Made by a program: the position numbers and the translations under genes. DNA of 64,000 nucleotides from Novosphingobium sp. (GTDB lineage Bacteria > Pseudomonadota > Alphaproteobacteria > Sphingomonadales > Sphingomonadaceae). The DNA is taken from NCBI RefSeq assembly GCF_027489515.1, contig NZ_JAIXZS010000098.1:31406-95405 (forward strand). Direction: 5' to 3'. This document shows positions 31,184-41,922 of this stretch, piece after piece. Below the pieces are notes generated by a model. That model was not told where the DNA came from, did not search any database, and worked only from the letters and a program-made list of their open reading frames with translations. Every line of letters starts with the position of its first letter. Position 1 is the stretch's first letter.

Positions 31184-31885
31184 ATGATCGAATTGTTGAC
31201 TGCGCCCACGCCGAACGGGTGGAAGATATCCATCATGCTCGAGGAATGCGGGCTTCCTTACGAGGTGGGCTGGATCAACCTCGGCAAGGGTGAGCAGTTC
31301 GCGCCCGCGTTTCTGGCGGTCAGCCCCAACAACCGGATTCCCGCGATCATCGACCATGAACCGGCAGATGGGGGCGAGCCAGTGCCGGTGTTCGAGACCG
31401 GGGCAATCCTCGTCTATCTGGCGGAGAAGACGGGGCAGTTCCTCCCGACCGATCTGCGCGGGCGCAAGGCGGTGCTGGAGTGGTTGTTCTGGCAGGTCGG
31501 CGGTCTGGGGCCGATGCTGGGGCAACATGGGCATTTCCGGCTCTATGCGCCTGAACGGATCGCCTATGCGACCGAGCGCTACCGCAATGAGGCGCTGCGG
31601 CTTTATGGCGTGCTGGACCGGCAATTGGCGCGGGAGGAACACGTGGCAGGGGCCGATTATTCGATTGCCGACATGGCCTGCTTCCCGTGGATCCAGACGT
31701 GGAAGGCGCAAGGCATTCCGCTGGAGGAGTTTGCAGCGCTTAAGGCGTGGTACAACCGGCTGAAGGAGCGCCCGGGCTTGCGGCGCGGGATGGCAGTGGG
31801 GCGCGACCGGATCAACAAGCGGCCGCAGGACGATGCCGAAACGCGGCGGGTGCTGTTCGGGATCAAAGACGGAGATGGGGCATGA
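31184..31885 (+). CDS. Glutathione S-transferase family protein
   Basis: MIELLTAPTPNGWKISIMLEECGLPYEVGWINLGKGEQFAPAFLAVSPNNRIPAI. Confidence 0.92.
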   Translation: MIELLTAPTPNGWKISIMLEECGLPYEVGWINLGKGEQFAPAFLAVSPNNRIPAIIDHEPADGGEPVPVFETGAILVYLAEKTGQFLPTDLRGRKAVLEWLFWQVGGLGPMLGQHGHFRLYAPERIAYATERYRNEALRLYGVLDRQLAREEHVAGADYSIADMACFPWIQTWKAQGIPLEEFAALKAWYNRLKERPGLRRGMAVGRDRINKRPQDDAETRRVLFGIKDGDGA

Positions 31886-32502
31886 GTGTGCGGGTGGAGT
31901 TTTTCTACGATCTGTCTTCGCCCTGGACGCGGCTGGCGTTTCACAACTTCCGCGAGGGCATTGCGGGCCGGGATGTGGCGGTGACCTGGCGGCCGTTTCT
32001 GGTCGGCGGGGTGTTCAATGCGGTAAACCAGAGCGTCTACGAAAGCCGCGCGAATCCGGACAATCCCAAGTTCCGCCTGAGCTTCACGTGGCTGAAGGAA
32101 TGGGCGCGTCTGGCCGGGCTCAGGATGAACTTCCCCTCGGAATTCCATCCGGTGAAGTCGGTCCATGCGATGCGGTTCTGCTGCGCGCTGGAGGATCGGC
32201 CGGAGGATCTGCTGCGCTTCAGCGAGGCGACGTTTGAGGCTTATTTCGGGGATGCGCGCAATATTGATGATCCTGAAGTGCTGGTGGATATCGCCAATGC
32301 AAGCGGGCTTGATGCCGCGGCGCTGCGGGCGGCAGCGGGCAGCGATGAAGTGAAGGCGCGGCTGCGCGCGAACACCGACGAGGCAATTGCGCGCGGTGCC
32401 TATGGTTCGCCGACGATCTTTGTCGATGGCGCCTTCATGTACTTCGGCAATGATCAGTTGCCGCTGGTGATGCAGCGGATTGCCATGGTGGAGGCCGGCT
32501 GA
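31882..32502 (+). CDS. DsbA-family / 2-hydroxychromene-2-carboxylate isomerase-like protein
   Basis: VEFFYDLSSPWTRLAFHNF, GAYGSPTIFVDGAFMYFGNDQLPLV; ATGA overlap with GST. Confidence 0.9.
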   Translation: MSVRVEFFYDLSSPWTRLAFHNFREGIAGRDVAVTWRPFLVGGVFNAVNQSVYESRANPDNPKFRLSFTWLKEWARLAGLRMNFPSEFHPVKSVHAMRFCCALEDRPEDLLRFSEATFEAYFGDARNIDDPEVLVDIANASGLDAAALRAAAGSDEVKARLRANTDEAIARGAYGSPTIFVDGAFMYFGNDQLPLVMQRIAMVEAG

Positions 32503-32555
32503 GCGCAGTTGCGCTGGATCAATGTTCGAGTGTCCAAAGTGAGGGAGCTTCGATC

Positions 32556-32573
32556 TGTCCAATTGGAGTGACA
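32556..32573. promoter_or_regulatory. PpsR/CrtJ-type site TGT-N12-ACA upstream of bchE
   Basis: TGTCCAATTGGAGTGACA, exact TGT-N12-ACA ending 4 bp before the bchE ATG. Confidence 0.65.
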
Positions 32574-32577
32574 GATC

Positions 32578-34260
32578 ATGCGCATTCTTCTCGTTCATCC
32601 GAATTACCATTCCGGCGGCGCGGAGATTGCGGGGAACTGGCCTCCGGCCTGGGCGGCCTATCTGGCGGGTGCCCTGAAGGGCGCAGGCTACGATGACGTT
32701 CATTTCATCGATGCGATGACTGATCATGTGGATGACGCAGCGCTCGAAGCGCGCATCCGCGAACTGAAGCCCGATGTGGTCGGCACCACCGCGATCACGC
32801 CCTCGATCTACAAGGCCGAGGAGACGCTGAAGATCGCCAAGAAGGTCTCGCCCGCGATCATCACGATGCTGGGCGGCGTGCATGCGACTTTCATGTTCAA
32901 GCAGGTGCTCACCGAAGCGCCGTGGATTGACGTGATCGTGCGGGGGGAGGGGGAGGAAATCCTGCTCGAGCTGGTGCGCGCGATCGACGACGGGCGCTGG
33001 CCGCTGGCGCGCCACGCAATCGAAGGCCTCGCCTTCCTCGACGGGCAGGACATCATCGCCACCAAGGCCGCACCGACGGTGAAGGATCTGGAAAAGATCA
33101 AGCCCGACTGGGGCATTCTGGAATGGGGCAAGTACATCTACATCCCGCTCGGCAAGCGGGTCGCCATTCCCAACATGGCGCGCGGGTGTCCGTTCACCTG
33201 CTCGTTCTGCTCGCAGTGGAAGTTCTGGCGCGACTATCGCATCCGCGATCCCAAGGCCGTGGTCGACGAGATCGAGACACTGGTGAACGATCACGATGTC
33301 GGCTTCTTCATCCTTGCCGACGAGGAACCCACCATCAACCGCAAGAAGTTCATCGCCTTCTGCGAGGAGCTGATCGCGCGGGGCCTGCCGGAGAAGATCC
33401 AGTGGGGGATCAATACCCGCGTCACCGATATCCTGCGTGATGAGGAATACCTCGCGCTCTACCGCAAGGCGGGCCTCGTCCACGTCTCGCTCGGCACCGA
33501 GGCGGCGGCGCAGCTGAAGCTCGATCTGTTCAACAAGGAAACGACCGTCGAGCAGAACAAGAAGGCGATCCGGCTGCTGCGCGAGGCGGACATTCTGGTC
33601 GAGGCGCAGTTCATCGTGGGGCTGGAGAACGAGACGGCGGAAACGCTCGAAGAGACCTACCGCATGGCGATGGACTGGAAGCCGGACCTCGCCAACTGGT
33701 CGATGTACACGCCCTGGCCGTTCTCCAACCTGTTCGAGGAACTCGGCGACAAGGTCGAGATCCACGATTTCGACAAGTACAATTTCGTCACCCCGATCAT
33801 CAAACCCGCCGCGATGGACCGGGCCGAACTGCTCGACCGGGTGATGAACAACTACCGCCGGTTCTACATGCGAAAGGCGCTGTTCTCCTATCCGTGGCAG
33901 GGGACGGGATACCGGCGCAAGTACCTGCTGGGCTGCCTCAAGGCATTCCTCAAGGCGGGCTTCCAGCGCACGTTCTATGATCTGGGCCGGGTGAACTACT
34001 GGGGCCCGCAATCGAAGAAGGGCGTCGACTTCAAGTTCGACAGGACCCGCACCAACCACCGCGCTGAGACGGGCGACTGGAAGGCGGCGGCAGAGACCAG
34101 CCGCAAGGCGGCCAAGCGCGAGGCGGTGGTCCACGAAGCAGCGGGCGTGATCAAGGCCTGCGGTGGCGGGACCGAGCAGCTGACCGACGAGGAAGCCGAT
34201 GCGTTCAAGGTGGCGCCCACCCGAGGTGACGCGCCGGGCCGGAGCGGGGCGCACATATGA
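32578..34260 (+). CDS. bchE: Anaerobic magnesium-protoporphyrin IX monomethyl ester cyclase (B12-binding radical SAM)
   Basis: [34 protein letters not shown] matches BchE N-terminus; radical [11 protein letters not shown]. Confidence 0.93.
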   Translation: MRILLVHPNYHSGGAEIAGNWPPAWAAYLAGALKGAGYDDVHFIDAMTDHVDDAALEARIRELKPDVVGTTAITPSIYKAEETLKIAKKVSPAIITMLGGVHATFMFKQVLTEAPWIDVIVRGEGEEILLELVRAIDDGRWPLARHAIEGLAFLDGQDIIATKAAPTVKDLEKIKPDWGILEWGKYIYIPLGKRVAIPNMARGCPFTCSFCSQWKFWRDYRIRDPKAVVDEIETLVNDHDVGFFILADEEPTINRKKFIAFCEELIARGLPEKIQWGINTRVTDILRDEEYLALYRKAGLVHVSLGTEAAAQLKLDLFNKETTVEQNKKAIRLLREADILVEAQFIVGLENETAETLEETYRMAMDWKPDLANWSMYTPWPFSNLFEELGDKVEIHDFDKYNFVTPIIKPAAMDRAELLDRVMNNYRRFYMRKALFSYPWQGTGYRRKYLLGCLKAFLKAGFQRTFYDLGRVNYWGPQSKKGVDFKFDRTRTNHRAETGDWKAAAETSRKAAKREAVVHEAAGVIKACGGGTEQLTDEEADAFKVAPTRGDAPGRSGAHI

Positions 34261-34832
34261 CCGCGCCGGCCGGAAAGGTCGGCCCCAACGCGATCATCCA
34301 GCTTGCCGATGTGCTGGCCGACCGGCTGGGTCTGGAGGAGCGCGCGGCGGCGCTGCGGGCAGCGGGGCTGGCGCACTATCTGGCGCGCGATCCCGAACGG
34401 ATGACCGACGAGCGCGAGGCTGCGGCGCTGCATCTTGTGGTGCAGGCGCGCCAGCCAAGCGATTGGGACGAGCTTTCGTGGGAGGCGGGTGAGCGCACCG
34501 CCGAGTACTTGCTCGAGAACCGCATTCCCAAGGGCGCGCAGTGGCTGCTGCGGCGGCTGCCACCAGCGTGGTCGGCGCGGATGCTGCTTCGGGCGATCCG
34601 CGTTCATGCCTGGACCTTTGCCGGTTCCGGCACCTTCGCGGCGCGGATGGAGCGGGGCGCGGCGGTGATTTCCATCACGGACAATCCCATCGCCATGCCG
34701 GGCTGCCCCTGGCACCGCGCCGTTCTCACGCGGCTATTTCGCGAACTGGTCAGCCCTCGCGTGCTGGTGCGGCATGAGCACTGCTGTGCCCGTGGGGAGC
34801 AGGCCTGCAGCTTCGTGATTGGCTGGACCTGA
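34257..34832 (+). CDS. bchJ: BchJ-like bacteriochlorophyll biosynthesis protein (V4R-type domain)
   Basis: [18 protein letters not shown]-terminal [24 protein letters not shown] overlap with bchE. Confidence 0.85.
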   Translation: MTAPAGKVGPNAIIQLADVLADRLGLEERAAALRAAGLAHYLARDPERMTDEREAAALHLVVQARQPSDWDELSWEAGERTAEYLLENRIPKGAQWLLRRLPPAWSARMLLRAIRVHAWTFAGSGTFAARMERGAAVISITDNPIAMPGCPWHRAVLTRLFRELVSPRVLVRHEHCCARGEQACSFVIGWT

Positions 34833-34902
34833 TCCCCCGTTGACCCGCATTCCACAAATGCTACTCTAGAGTATAAACAAAGCAATTGGTGGGAGAGCGG
34901 CG

Positions 34903-36078
34903 ATGGTTACAGCCTCACAGGTCATGCTCACGGCAACCGAGCGCGTCACATTAGGCGTCCCGGCGGCCGAAGCGGTTGCACAGGAAGCGGCGGCGCGCGG
35001 CGCGAGCCGTGTGTTCATTCTCGCCAGCAGCTACCTCAACCGCCAGACAGACGAGATCCGCCGCATCGAGGCCGCGCTAGGCGGCCGCCACGCGGCAACG
35101 CACGACGGCATCCAGCCCCACGCACCGCGCAGTGATGTGCTCGCGGCCGCCAATGCCGCGCGCGCGGCGGGGGCCGATCTGGTCGTCACCGTGGGCGGCG
35201 GGTCCGTGACCGACGCGGGCAAGATTCTGCTGATCTGCCTCAAGCACAACATCACCACCATCGAAGGCTTCGACGATTACCGCGTGCGGGTGGACGATAC
35301 CGGCGCGATGGTGATCCCCGAATTCGCCGGGCCGGACGTGCGCGCGATCTGCGTGCCGACGACGCTCTCGGGCGGCGAGTTCAATCCGCTCTCTGGCGCG
35401 ACCGACGAGGCGATCAAGCTCAAGCAGGCCTATACCCAGCGCGAGATGGTGCCGGTCTGCGTCGTGCTCGATCCTGCGATCACGGTGCACACGCCCGAAT
35501 GGCTGTGGCTCTCGACCGGCGTTCGCGCGGTGGATCATGCGACCGAGACGCTGGCCTCGTTCCTCTCCAACGATTTCTGCGATGGTATTGCCGATAGCGC
35601 ATTGCGGCTGCTGGCGGCTGGGCTCCCGGCGGTGAAGGCGGACCCGACCGACCTCGACGCGCGGCTCAAATGCCAGATCGGCGCGTGGCAATCGATGATC
35701 CCGATCATCGGCGGTGTGCCGATGGGCGCCAGCCATGCCATCGGCCACGTGCTCGGCGGCACCTGCGATGTGCCGCACGGCCACACCAGCTGCGTGATGT
35801 CGCCCTATGTTCAGGCGTTCAATGCACCGGTCAACGGCGAGCGGCAGAAGCGCATCAGCGCTTGCCTTGGCGATCCCTCGAAATCCGCTTCGGAACTGCT
35901 CGACAAGCTCATCCGCGGGCTCGGCATGCCGCGCAGCCTCAAGGAAGTGGGCGTCAGCGAAAACCAGCTCCAGCTCGTGTCCGAATACACGCTGGAGGAC
36001 ATCTGGGGGCGCACCAATCCCCGCCCGATCAAGACGGCGGCGGACGTGATGGAAATCTTGCGGACCGCGATGGGCTGA
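34903..36078 (+). CDS. Iron-containing alcohol dehydrogenase
   Basis: VTVGGGSVTDAGK, GVRAVDHATETLAS, GASHAIGHVLGGTCDVPHGHTSCVM. Confidence 0.92.
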   Translation: MVTASQVMLTATERVTLGVPAAEAVAQEAAARGASRVFILASSYLNRQTDEIRRIEAALGGRHAATHDGIQPHAPRSDVLAAANAARAAGADLVVTVGGGSVTDAGKILLICLKHNITTIEGFDDYRVRVDDTGAMVIPEFAGPDVRAICVPTTLSGGEFNPLSGATDEAIKLKQAYTQREMVPVCVVLDPAITVHTPEWLWLSTGVRAVDHATETLASFLSNDFCDGIADSALRLLAAGLPAVKADPTDLDARLKCQIGAWQSMIPIIGGVPMGASHAIGHVLGGTCDVPHGHTSCVMSPYVQAFNAPVNGERQKRISACLGDPSKSASELLDKLIRGLGMPRSLKEVGVSENQLQLVSEYTLEDIWGRTNPRPIKTAADVMEILRTAMG

Positions 36079-36755
36079 TGCAAACCGCCGCTGCACTCGC
36101 CACGGACATCGCGGACCTCATGGACAAGCCGAAGAAGAAGCGCGCCGCCTCCCAGCTCAAGGACGAAATCACCGCCTACAAGCGGCGGCGTATCCTGGAG
36201 GAAGCGAGCCACTTCTTCTTCCTCAACGGCTATGAGGCGACGACGCTGGATTCGGTGGCCGAGCAGCTTAACGTGACGAAGCCCTTCATCTACTCGTACT
36301 ACAAGAACAAGGGCGAGCTGCTTTACGAGATCTGCCAGACCGGCATCCAGCTTTCGCTGACCGCGCTGGAAGAGGCGCTCTCGGTGGAAGGCACGGCGAG
36401 CGAGCAATTGAAGATCGTGGTCGAGCGCGTGGCGCGGATCATCATCGAGAACCAGCGCTATGTGACGGTCTACTTGCGCGAGGAAAAGTGCCTCCTGCCC
36501 GAGGATGCACGGCGAATCCGCGATCTGAGGCACACGTTCGATACCAAGCTGGCCGCGCTGCTGGAGAAGGGCAAGCGGACCGGCGAGTTCGATGTGACGC
36601 ACCCTTCGCGCACGGCGATCTGGGTCTCGGGCCTCTTGAGCTGGATCGCGCTGTGGTATCACGAAGGCGGGCGCTGGTCGGCCACGGAAGTGGTGATGGA
36701 TGCGATCACCATGGTGCAGAAGATGGTTCAGCCGGCAGGAGCGGCCCATGGTTGA
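36078..36755 (+). CDS. TetR/AcrR-family regulator
   Basis: RRRILEEASHFFFLNGYEATTLDSVAEQLNVTKPFIYSYYKNKGELLYEI. Confidence 0.92.
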   Translation: MQTAAALATDIADLMDKPKKKRAASQLKDEITAYKRRRILEEASHFFFLNGYEATTLDSVAEQLNVTKPFIYSYYKNKGELLYEICQTGIQLSLTALEEALSVEGTASEQLKIVVERVARIIIENQRYVTVYLREEKCLLPEDARRIRDLRHTFDTKLAALLEKGKRTGEFDVTHPSRTAIWVSGLLSWIALWYHEGGRWSATEVVMDAITMVQKMVQPAGAAHG

Positions 36756-38364
36756 CGCGAAAGGCCACAGCGATCCGCGCGTGCTCGATCGGCGCCGCTG
36801 CGTGCTGCGCTACCTGATCGACGATTTCGCGGCCTCGCAGCCGGATGCAGTCTATGCCGTGTTCGAGGATGGCGGGCAGTGGACCTATGCGCAGCTGCGG
36901 GCGCTGGTCGTTGCCAAGGCGGCGGGCCTCGCGAAGCTGGGCGTGAAACGCGGCGATCATGTTGCTGTGTGGCTGCCTAACGGGCGCGAGGCGCTGATCG
37001 TGTTCTATGCGATCAACTACCTCGGCGGCGTGTTCGTACCGTTCAACACGGCCTATCGGGGCTCGATCCTCGAGCATGTGCTGGCGAATTCCGATGCGAC
37101 GGTGCTCGTCGCCCACGGCGGGCTGCTCGACCGGCTCGAGGGGGCCGATACCGCAGCGGTGACCACGATTGTGCAGCTTGGCGACGGCACTGCACCCGCG
37201 CGCTTTGCCGTCCATGCCTTTGAGGATGTGACCGGCGAGGAAGCCGAGCTTGCCCCGCTGGACCGGCCCATCGAGCCTTGGGACACGCAGTCGATCATCT
37301 ACACTTCGGGCACCACCGGGCCTTCCAAGGGCGTGCTTTCCTCCTACCTCCACCTCTACACCAACGCCGGACCCGAGAGCTGGCACTTCGTGACCGGCCA
37401 GGACCGCTTCCTCGTCAACATGCCGGTGTTCCATATCGGCGGGCTGGGCATTCCCTTCGTGATGCTCGCGCGCGGCGGTTCGATCGCGCTGATGGAGAAC
37501 TTCTCCACCGACACGTTCTGGGATTTCGTGAAGCGCACCGGCTGCACTGTGGTGTTCCTGCTCGGCGTGATGGCCACCTTCCTGATCAAGCGTCCGCCGG
37601 GGCCTGAGGACCGCGATCATGGCGTGACCAAGGCTTTCATGGTGCCGCTGACCGAGGCGGCTGGCGCATTTCACGAGCGCTTCGGGATCGATGTCTACAC
37701 GATCTTCAACATGACCGAGATTTCCTCGCCCATCGTATCGGACGCGAATCCGGTCAAGCTGGGCACCTGCGGCAAGATGCGGCCCGGTGTCGATGTGCGA
37801 CTGGTCGATGCCAATGACTGCGAAGTGCCCATCGGCACGGTGGGCGAGATGATCGTCCGCACCGATCGGCCCTGGGCGATGAACAGCGGCTATCACAAGA
37901 ATCCGGAAGCGACCGCGCGCGCCTGGCGCAATGGCTGGTTTCATACCGGTGACGCGTTCCGCTGCGATGCGGAGGGGTATTTCTACTTCGTCGACCGGGT
38001 GAAGGACGCCATCCGGCGGCGCGGAGAGAACATCTCCTCGTTCGAGGTGGAAAGCGACGTGACCGCGCACCCCGACGTGCGCGAGGCGGCGGTGATCGGC
38101 GTGCCGAGCGAATATTCCGAAGACGAGGTCATGGCGGTGATCGCCCCGGTGCCGGGTGCGAACATCGACCTGCAGGCGCTGTCAGAATTCCTCGCCGCGC
38201 GAATGCCTTACTTCATGGTGCCGCGCTATATCCGCATCCTGCCCGAACTGCCCAAGACGCCGACCGCCAAGGTGATGAAGGCCGAACTGCGCGCCGAAGG
38301 CATAACGCCCGATACGTGGGACCGAGAGAAGGCGGGGATGCGGCTGAAGAAGGAACGCCTCTGA
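36748..38364 (+). CDS. AMP-dependent acyl-CoA synthetase/ligase
   Basis: IIYTSGTTGPSKGVLSS, GWFHTGDAFRCDAEGYFYFVDRVKDAIRRRGENIS. Confidence 0.93.
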   Translation: MVDAKGHSDPRVLDRRRCVLRYLIDDFAASQPDAVYAVFEDGGQWTYAQLRALVVAKAAGLAKLGVKRGDHVAVWLPNGREALIVFYAINYLGGVFVPFNTAYRGSILEHVLANSDATVLVAHGGLLDRLEGADTAAVTTIVQLGDGTAPARFAVHAFEDVTGEEAELAPLDRPIEPWDTQSIIYTSGTTGPSKGVLSSYLHLYTNAGPESWHFVTGQDRFLVNMPVFHIGGLGIPFVMLARGGSIALMENFSTDTFWDFVKRTGCTVVFLLGVMATFLIKRPPGPEDRDHGVTKAFMVPLTEAAGAFHERFGIDVYTIFNMTEISSPIVSDANPVKLGTCGKMRPGVDVRLVDANDCEVPIGTVGEMIVRTDRPWAMNSGYHKNPEATARAWRNGWFHTGDAFRCDAEGYFYFVDRVKDAIRRRGENISSFEVESDVTAHPDVREAAVIGVPSEYSEDEVMAVIAPVPGANIDLQALSEFLAARMPYFMVPRYIRILPELPKTPTAKVMKAELRAEGITPDTWDREKAGMRLKKERL

Positions 38365-39597
38365 TCACCAGCTGACGTCGAGCCGGTTCAGTCCGCGGAA
38401 CATGAAGCCCTCCTGCCGCCACTGCGCGCTGGCGGCATCGATCCGAAGTTGCGGGAAACGCGAGACGAGCGACTTCAACGCGATCTCGCCTTCGAGGCGC
38501 GCCAGTTCCGCGCCGACACAGAAATGGATGCCGCCGCCGAACGAGAGGTGCTTCGGCCCTTTGCGGGTGATGTCAAAGCGATCCGGCTCGTCGAACACGG
38601 CGGGATCGCGGTTGCCTGCCGCCACCAAAGTCAGCACGCGTTCGCCGGCGCGGATCAGCTGGCCGCCCACCTCGGTGTCGGTGAAGGCAGTACGGTTGGT
38701 GCCGACAAGCGAGCTTTCGTAGCGCAGGATTTCCTCGGTCGCGGATTCGGCGAGGCCCGGATCGGCGACCAGCTTCGCCCACTGATCGGGAAACTTCGCG
38801 AGGCTGAGGAGGCCGTTGCCGATCATGTGGGCGGTCGTCTCGAACCCGGCACCGAACAGGCCGATGGCAACGGTCGCGATCTCGTGGTCGCTGAGCGGCC
38901 CGTTCTCGTCGCGTGCCTGGCACAGCGCCGTGGCGAGATCGTCGCGCGGGTGCAGACGGCGGTCTGCGATCACCGCGCCGAAGAAATCCATCAGGAAATC
39001 CATCTGCCGGTTGGCAAGGCCGAGCTCCGCATCGGAGAAGGCGCGCATTTCGAACACGACGAAGCTGTCGGCGATGGCCTGATTGAGCGCCACGAGCACC
39101 TCGTCCGAGGCTTCCTCGGGCGATAGGCCGAGCATGTCGCACATGACGAGGGTGGGAAAGCGGTAGGCAAACTGATGGATCACTTCCATCCGGCCCTGAT
39201 CCGCCACGGCATCGAGCAGCCGGTCCGCCACCGCCTGCACGCGCGGGCGCATTTCGATCACGCGCCGCGCGGTGAGCGCCTGCGTGACGAGGCCGCGCAC
39301 CCGGGTGTGGCGCGGCGGGTCCTGGTAGAGGAAGATTTCAGATAGCCAGCGATAGGCCGAATGCGACAGGACATCGAAGTCCGGCCCATAGAACAGGCGG
39401 ATGTTCGAGAGGAAATCGCCCTGTCCGAAGTTCGTGCGGTCCATCAGGATGGTGCGCACGTCCTCGTAGCGCGTCGCGATCCAGAAGCCGAGCGGCGAGA
39501 AATGGAGGGGATCTTCGCGGCGCAAGGCCGCGAAGATCGGGTAGGGATCACGCTTGAGCTGCGGATCGGTGAGGTCGAAGCGCAGGCTCTCGGTCAT
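38365..39597 (-). CDS. Cytochrome P450
   Basis: Heme motif FGGGIHFCVGAELARLEGEI; I-helix GLFGAGFETTAHM; ExxR. Confidence 0.95.
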   Translation of the reverse strand: MTESLRFDLTDPQLKRDPYPIFAALRREDPLHFSPLGFWIATRYEDVRTILMDRTNFGQGDFLSNIRLFYGPDFDVLSHSAYRWLSEIFLYQDPPRHTRVRGLVTQALTARRVIEMRPRVQAVADRLLDAVADQGRMEVIHQFAYRFPTLVMCDMLGLSPEEASDEVLVALNQAIADSFVVFEMRAFSDAELGLANRQMDFLMDFFGAVIADRRLHPRDDLATALCQARDENGPLSDHEIATVAIGLFGAGFETTAHMIGNGLLSLAKFPDQWAKLVADPGLAESATEEILRYESSLVGTNRTAFTDTEVGGQLIRAGERVLTLVAAGNRDPAVFDEPDRFDITRKGPKHLSFGGGIHFCVGAELARLEGEIALKSLVSRFPQLRIDAASAQWRQEGFMFRGLNRLDVSW

Positions 39598-39608
39598 CCC
39601 CTAGCCCC

Positions 39609-41891
39609 TCAGAAGTTCACCCCGAACGTCACGCCATAGGTGCGCGGCGGGGCGACCGAGCCGACGCGGACGCTGCTGAACAGCGGGGCAGTGATGATGT
39701 TGTTGGTGATGATCAGCTTGTTGGCGAGGTTACGGCCCCAGACGTCGACGCTGTACCGGTCGTTCGCCGAAGTGAAGCGCAGCCCGGCGTTGATCAGGGC
39801 ATAGGGGGCCTGCGTCGCATCGGCGTTGTTGAACTCGGTGAAGAACACCCGGTCCTGCCAGTTCACTTCGGCACGGGCGTTGAGCTTGCCCGCCGTGCCG
39901 AGCGGGATGTCGTAGTTGGCGCCGGCGCGGAACGAGAACTCCGGCGCGTTGGAGAGGCGGTTGCCCGCGACGCTGATCTGCTTGAAGCCCTGCCGGTAAT
40001 CGCCGGTGGTGAAGCGGCGGTACTTGGCATTGAGGTAGGTGCCGAAGAGTTCGAGCGTCAGCCCCGGCAGCGGCTTGGCGCGCAGTTCGGCTTCGAAGCC
40101 GTAGTTGCGTGCCGAAGCCGCGTTGACCGTGGTGACGACGCTGCTGGCATCGACGAAGCCGACCTGAAGATCGGTATAGTCCATGTAGAACGCAGCGAGA
40201 TTGGCCTGCAGCTTGCGGTCCGCCGTGGCGGTCTTGAGGCCGATCTCGTAGCTCCAGACGTATTCGGGGTTGATCACGTCGTTGCGCGAGCCGACGTTGA
40301 TCACGCCCGATTTGAAGCCGCGCGTGACCGAGGCATAGAGCAGCGTGCTGTCGTTGGCCTGATAGTTGAGCGTGACGGTAGGGGTGAAGGCGTTCCAGCC
40401 CTTCTGCTTGTCGGTATTGACGCTGCCGAGGAAGTCGAACGTGCCGACCCCTTTGCGCTTTTCGTGGCTGAAGCGGCCGCCCGCGGTGATCTTGAGCTTG
40501 TCGCTGAGCGCATAGGAGCCCTGCGCGTAGAAGCCTACCGCGTCGATCGTCACGGTGCCGTTCTGGAGGTAGTTGAGCGTGTCGAACGCGTTGTCGGGCG
40601 TCGCCGGCGGCACCTGGCCGGCAATCTTGAGCAGCACGGCCAGATTGGTCAGCGGCACGCGCACTTCGCCGTAGAGGTTCTCGTGGAAGTACATCGCGCC
40701 GAGCAGCACATCGAGCTTTTCGGTCTTGTAGTGGCCGACCAGTTCCTGGCTGAAGGTCTTGCTGTTCTCGATATAGTTGTTCTGCCCGAACATGTTGGCA
40801 TCGGACGCGTCGAGGTCGTCGCGGTTGAAGCGCTTGAACTTGTGGTACGAGGTGATCGACTTCACCTCCCAGTCACCCGGCGTCCACGCGATCGTGCCGG
40901 TGAAGCTGTGGCCGTCACGCTCGTTGAGCGGCTCCTGATCCGACCAGATGTTGCGGATATTGGCGGGCCGGCCTGCGGCTGCGGCAACCGTGAACAGCGA
41001 CTTGCCGCCAAGGATCGAGCCAAGCAGGTTTTCCGGCGCCACAGTCGGGCCGAAATAGTGGAACGCGTAATTGGCGTCGTTCTCGTTGAAATACTCACCC
41101 GAGAGCGTGATCTCGAGATCCTCGGCAGGTTTGGCGAGGATCGTGCCGCGCAAGGCATAGGCATCGCGGTTGTCGATCTGATTGCCGGTAAATTCGTTGA
41201 TGCCGAAGCCGTCGCGGCGGTCGTACTTGCCGGCAAAGCGCACCATCAGCTTGTCGCCCGAGATCGGCCCACCAAGCGCGCCTTCGATCGCGACGGCGTT
41301 GTAATTGCCATAGCTCGCCCTGAGATAGCCGTTGAACTCGTCGGTCGGCTTCTTGGTGATGAGGTTGATCGCGCCCGCGGTCGCGCCGCGACCATAGAGC
41401 GTGCCCTGCGGCCCGCGCAGCACTTCGACGCGATCGAGATCATAGAAGCCCGAAAGCTGGGCGGCGGGGCGGGCAATCTGCGCGCCGTCCTGCAGGAACG
41501 CGACGCCGCCGTCTGCGCCAAGATCGATCGAGGTGAGGCCGATGCCGCGGATGAAGATGCGGTTGACGCCGAACTGGTCACCCACCGAGAGGTTGGGGAT
41601 CGCGGTGGCGAGCGACTGGACGTCCTTGACCCCGCCAACCCTGAGATCGGCAGCCGAGACGGCGGAGACCGATGCGGCGACTTTAGAGAGCGATTCCGAG
41701 CTGCGCGTCGCCGTCACGACGATATCGGCAAGACCCTCGGCTGGCTGGGCAGCAGATTGGGCTGCCTCCTGCGCCAGCGCGGGCGCGGCGATCAGCGCGC
41801 CGCCGGCCAGCAGAACGGCCAGCGCGCTGCGGCGCAGATTCGACTCGACATGCGCGGAAAACTGGCTGCGAACCATCTTCAATCCCCTCAT
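39609..41891 (-). CDS. TonB-dependent receptor
   Basis: Signal peptide, IVVTATRSSESL TonB/plug motif, RVEVLRGPQGTLYGRGATAGAINLITKKP, terminal beta strand ending GVNF. Confidence 0.95.
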   Translation of the reverse strand: MRGLKMVRSQFSAHVESNLRRSALAVLLAGGALIAAPALAQEAAQSAAQPAEGLADIVVTATRSSESLSKVAASVSAVSAADLRVGGVKDVQSLATAIPNLSVGDQFGVNRIFIRGIGLTSIDLGADGGVAFLQDGAQIARPAAQLSGFYDLDRVEVLRGPQGTLYGRGATAGAINLITKKPTDEFNGYLRASYGNYNAVAIEGALGGPISGDKLMVRFAGKYDRRDGFGINEFTGNQIDNRDAYALRGTILAKPAEDLEITLSGEYFNENDANYAFHYFGPTVAPENLLGSILGGKSLFTVAAAAGRPANIRNIWSDQEPLNERDGHSFTGTIAWTPGDWEVKSITSYHKFKRFNRDDLDASDANMFGQNNYIENSKTFSQELVGHYKTEKLDVLLGAMYFHENLYGEVRVPLTNLAVLLKIAGQVPPATPDNAFDTLNYLQNGTVTIDAVGFYAQGSYALSDKLKITAGGRFSHEKRKGVGTFDFLGSVNTDKQKGWNAFTPTVTLNYQANDSTLLYASVTRGFKSGVINVGSRNDVINPEYVWSYEIGLKTATADRKLQANLAAFYMDYTDLQVGFVDASSVVTTVNAASARNYGFEAELRAKPLPGLTLELFGTYLNAKYRRFTTGDYRQGFKQISVAGNRLSNAPEFSFRAGANYDIPLGTAGKLNARAEVNWQDRVFFTEFNNADATQAPYALINAGLRFTSANDRYSVDVWGRNLANKLIITNNIITAPLFSSVRVGSVAPPRTYGVTFGVNF

Positions 41892-41922
41892 CCCTCGCAG
41901 TATTGAAACTGCGTACCTTTTT

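Noticed and set aside
32523-32548. Second TGT-N12-ACA site upstream of bchE
   Set aside because: TGT half-sites at 32523 and 32531 are not followed by ACA at the correct distance.
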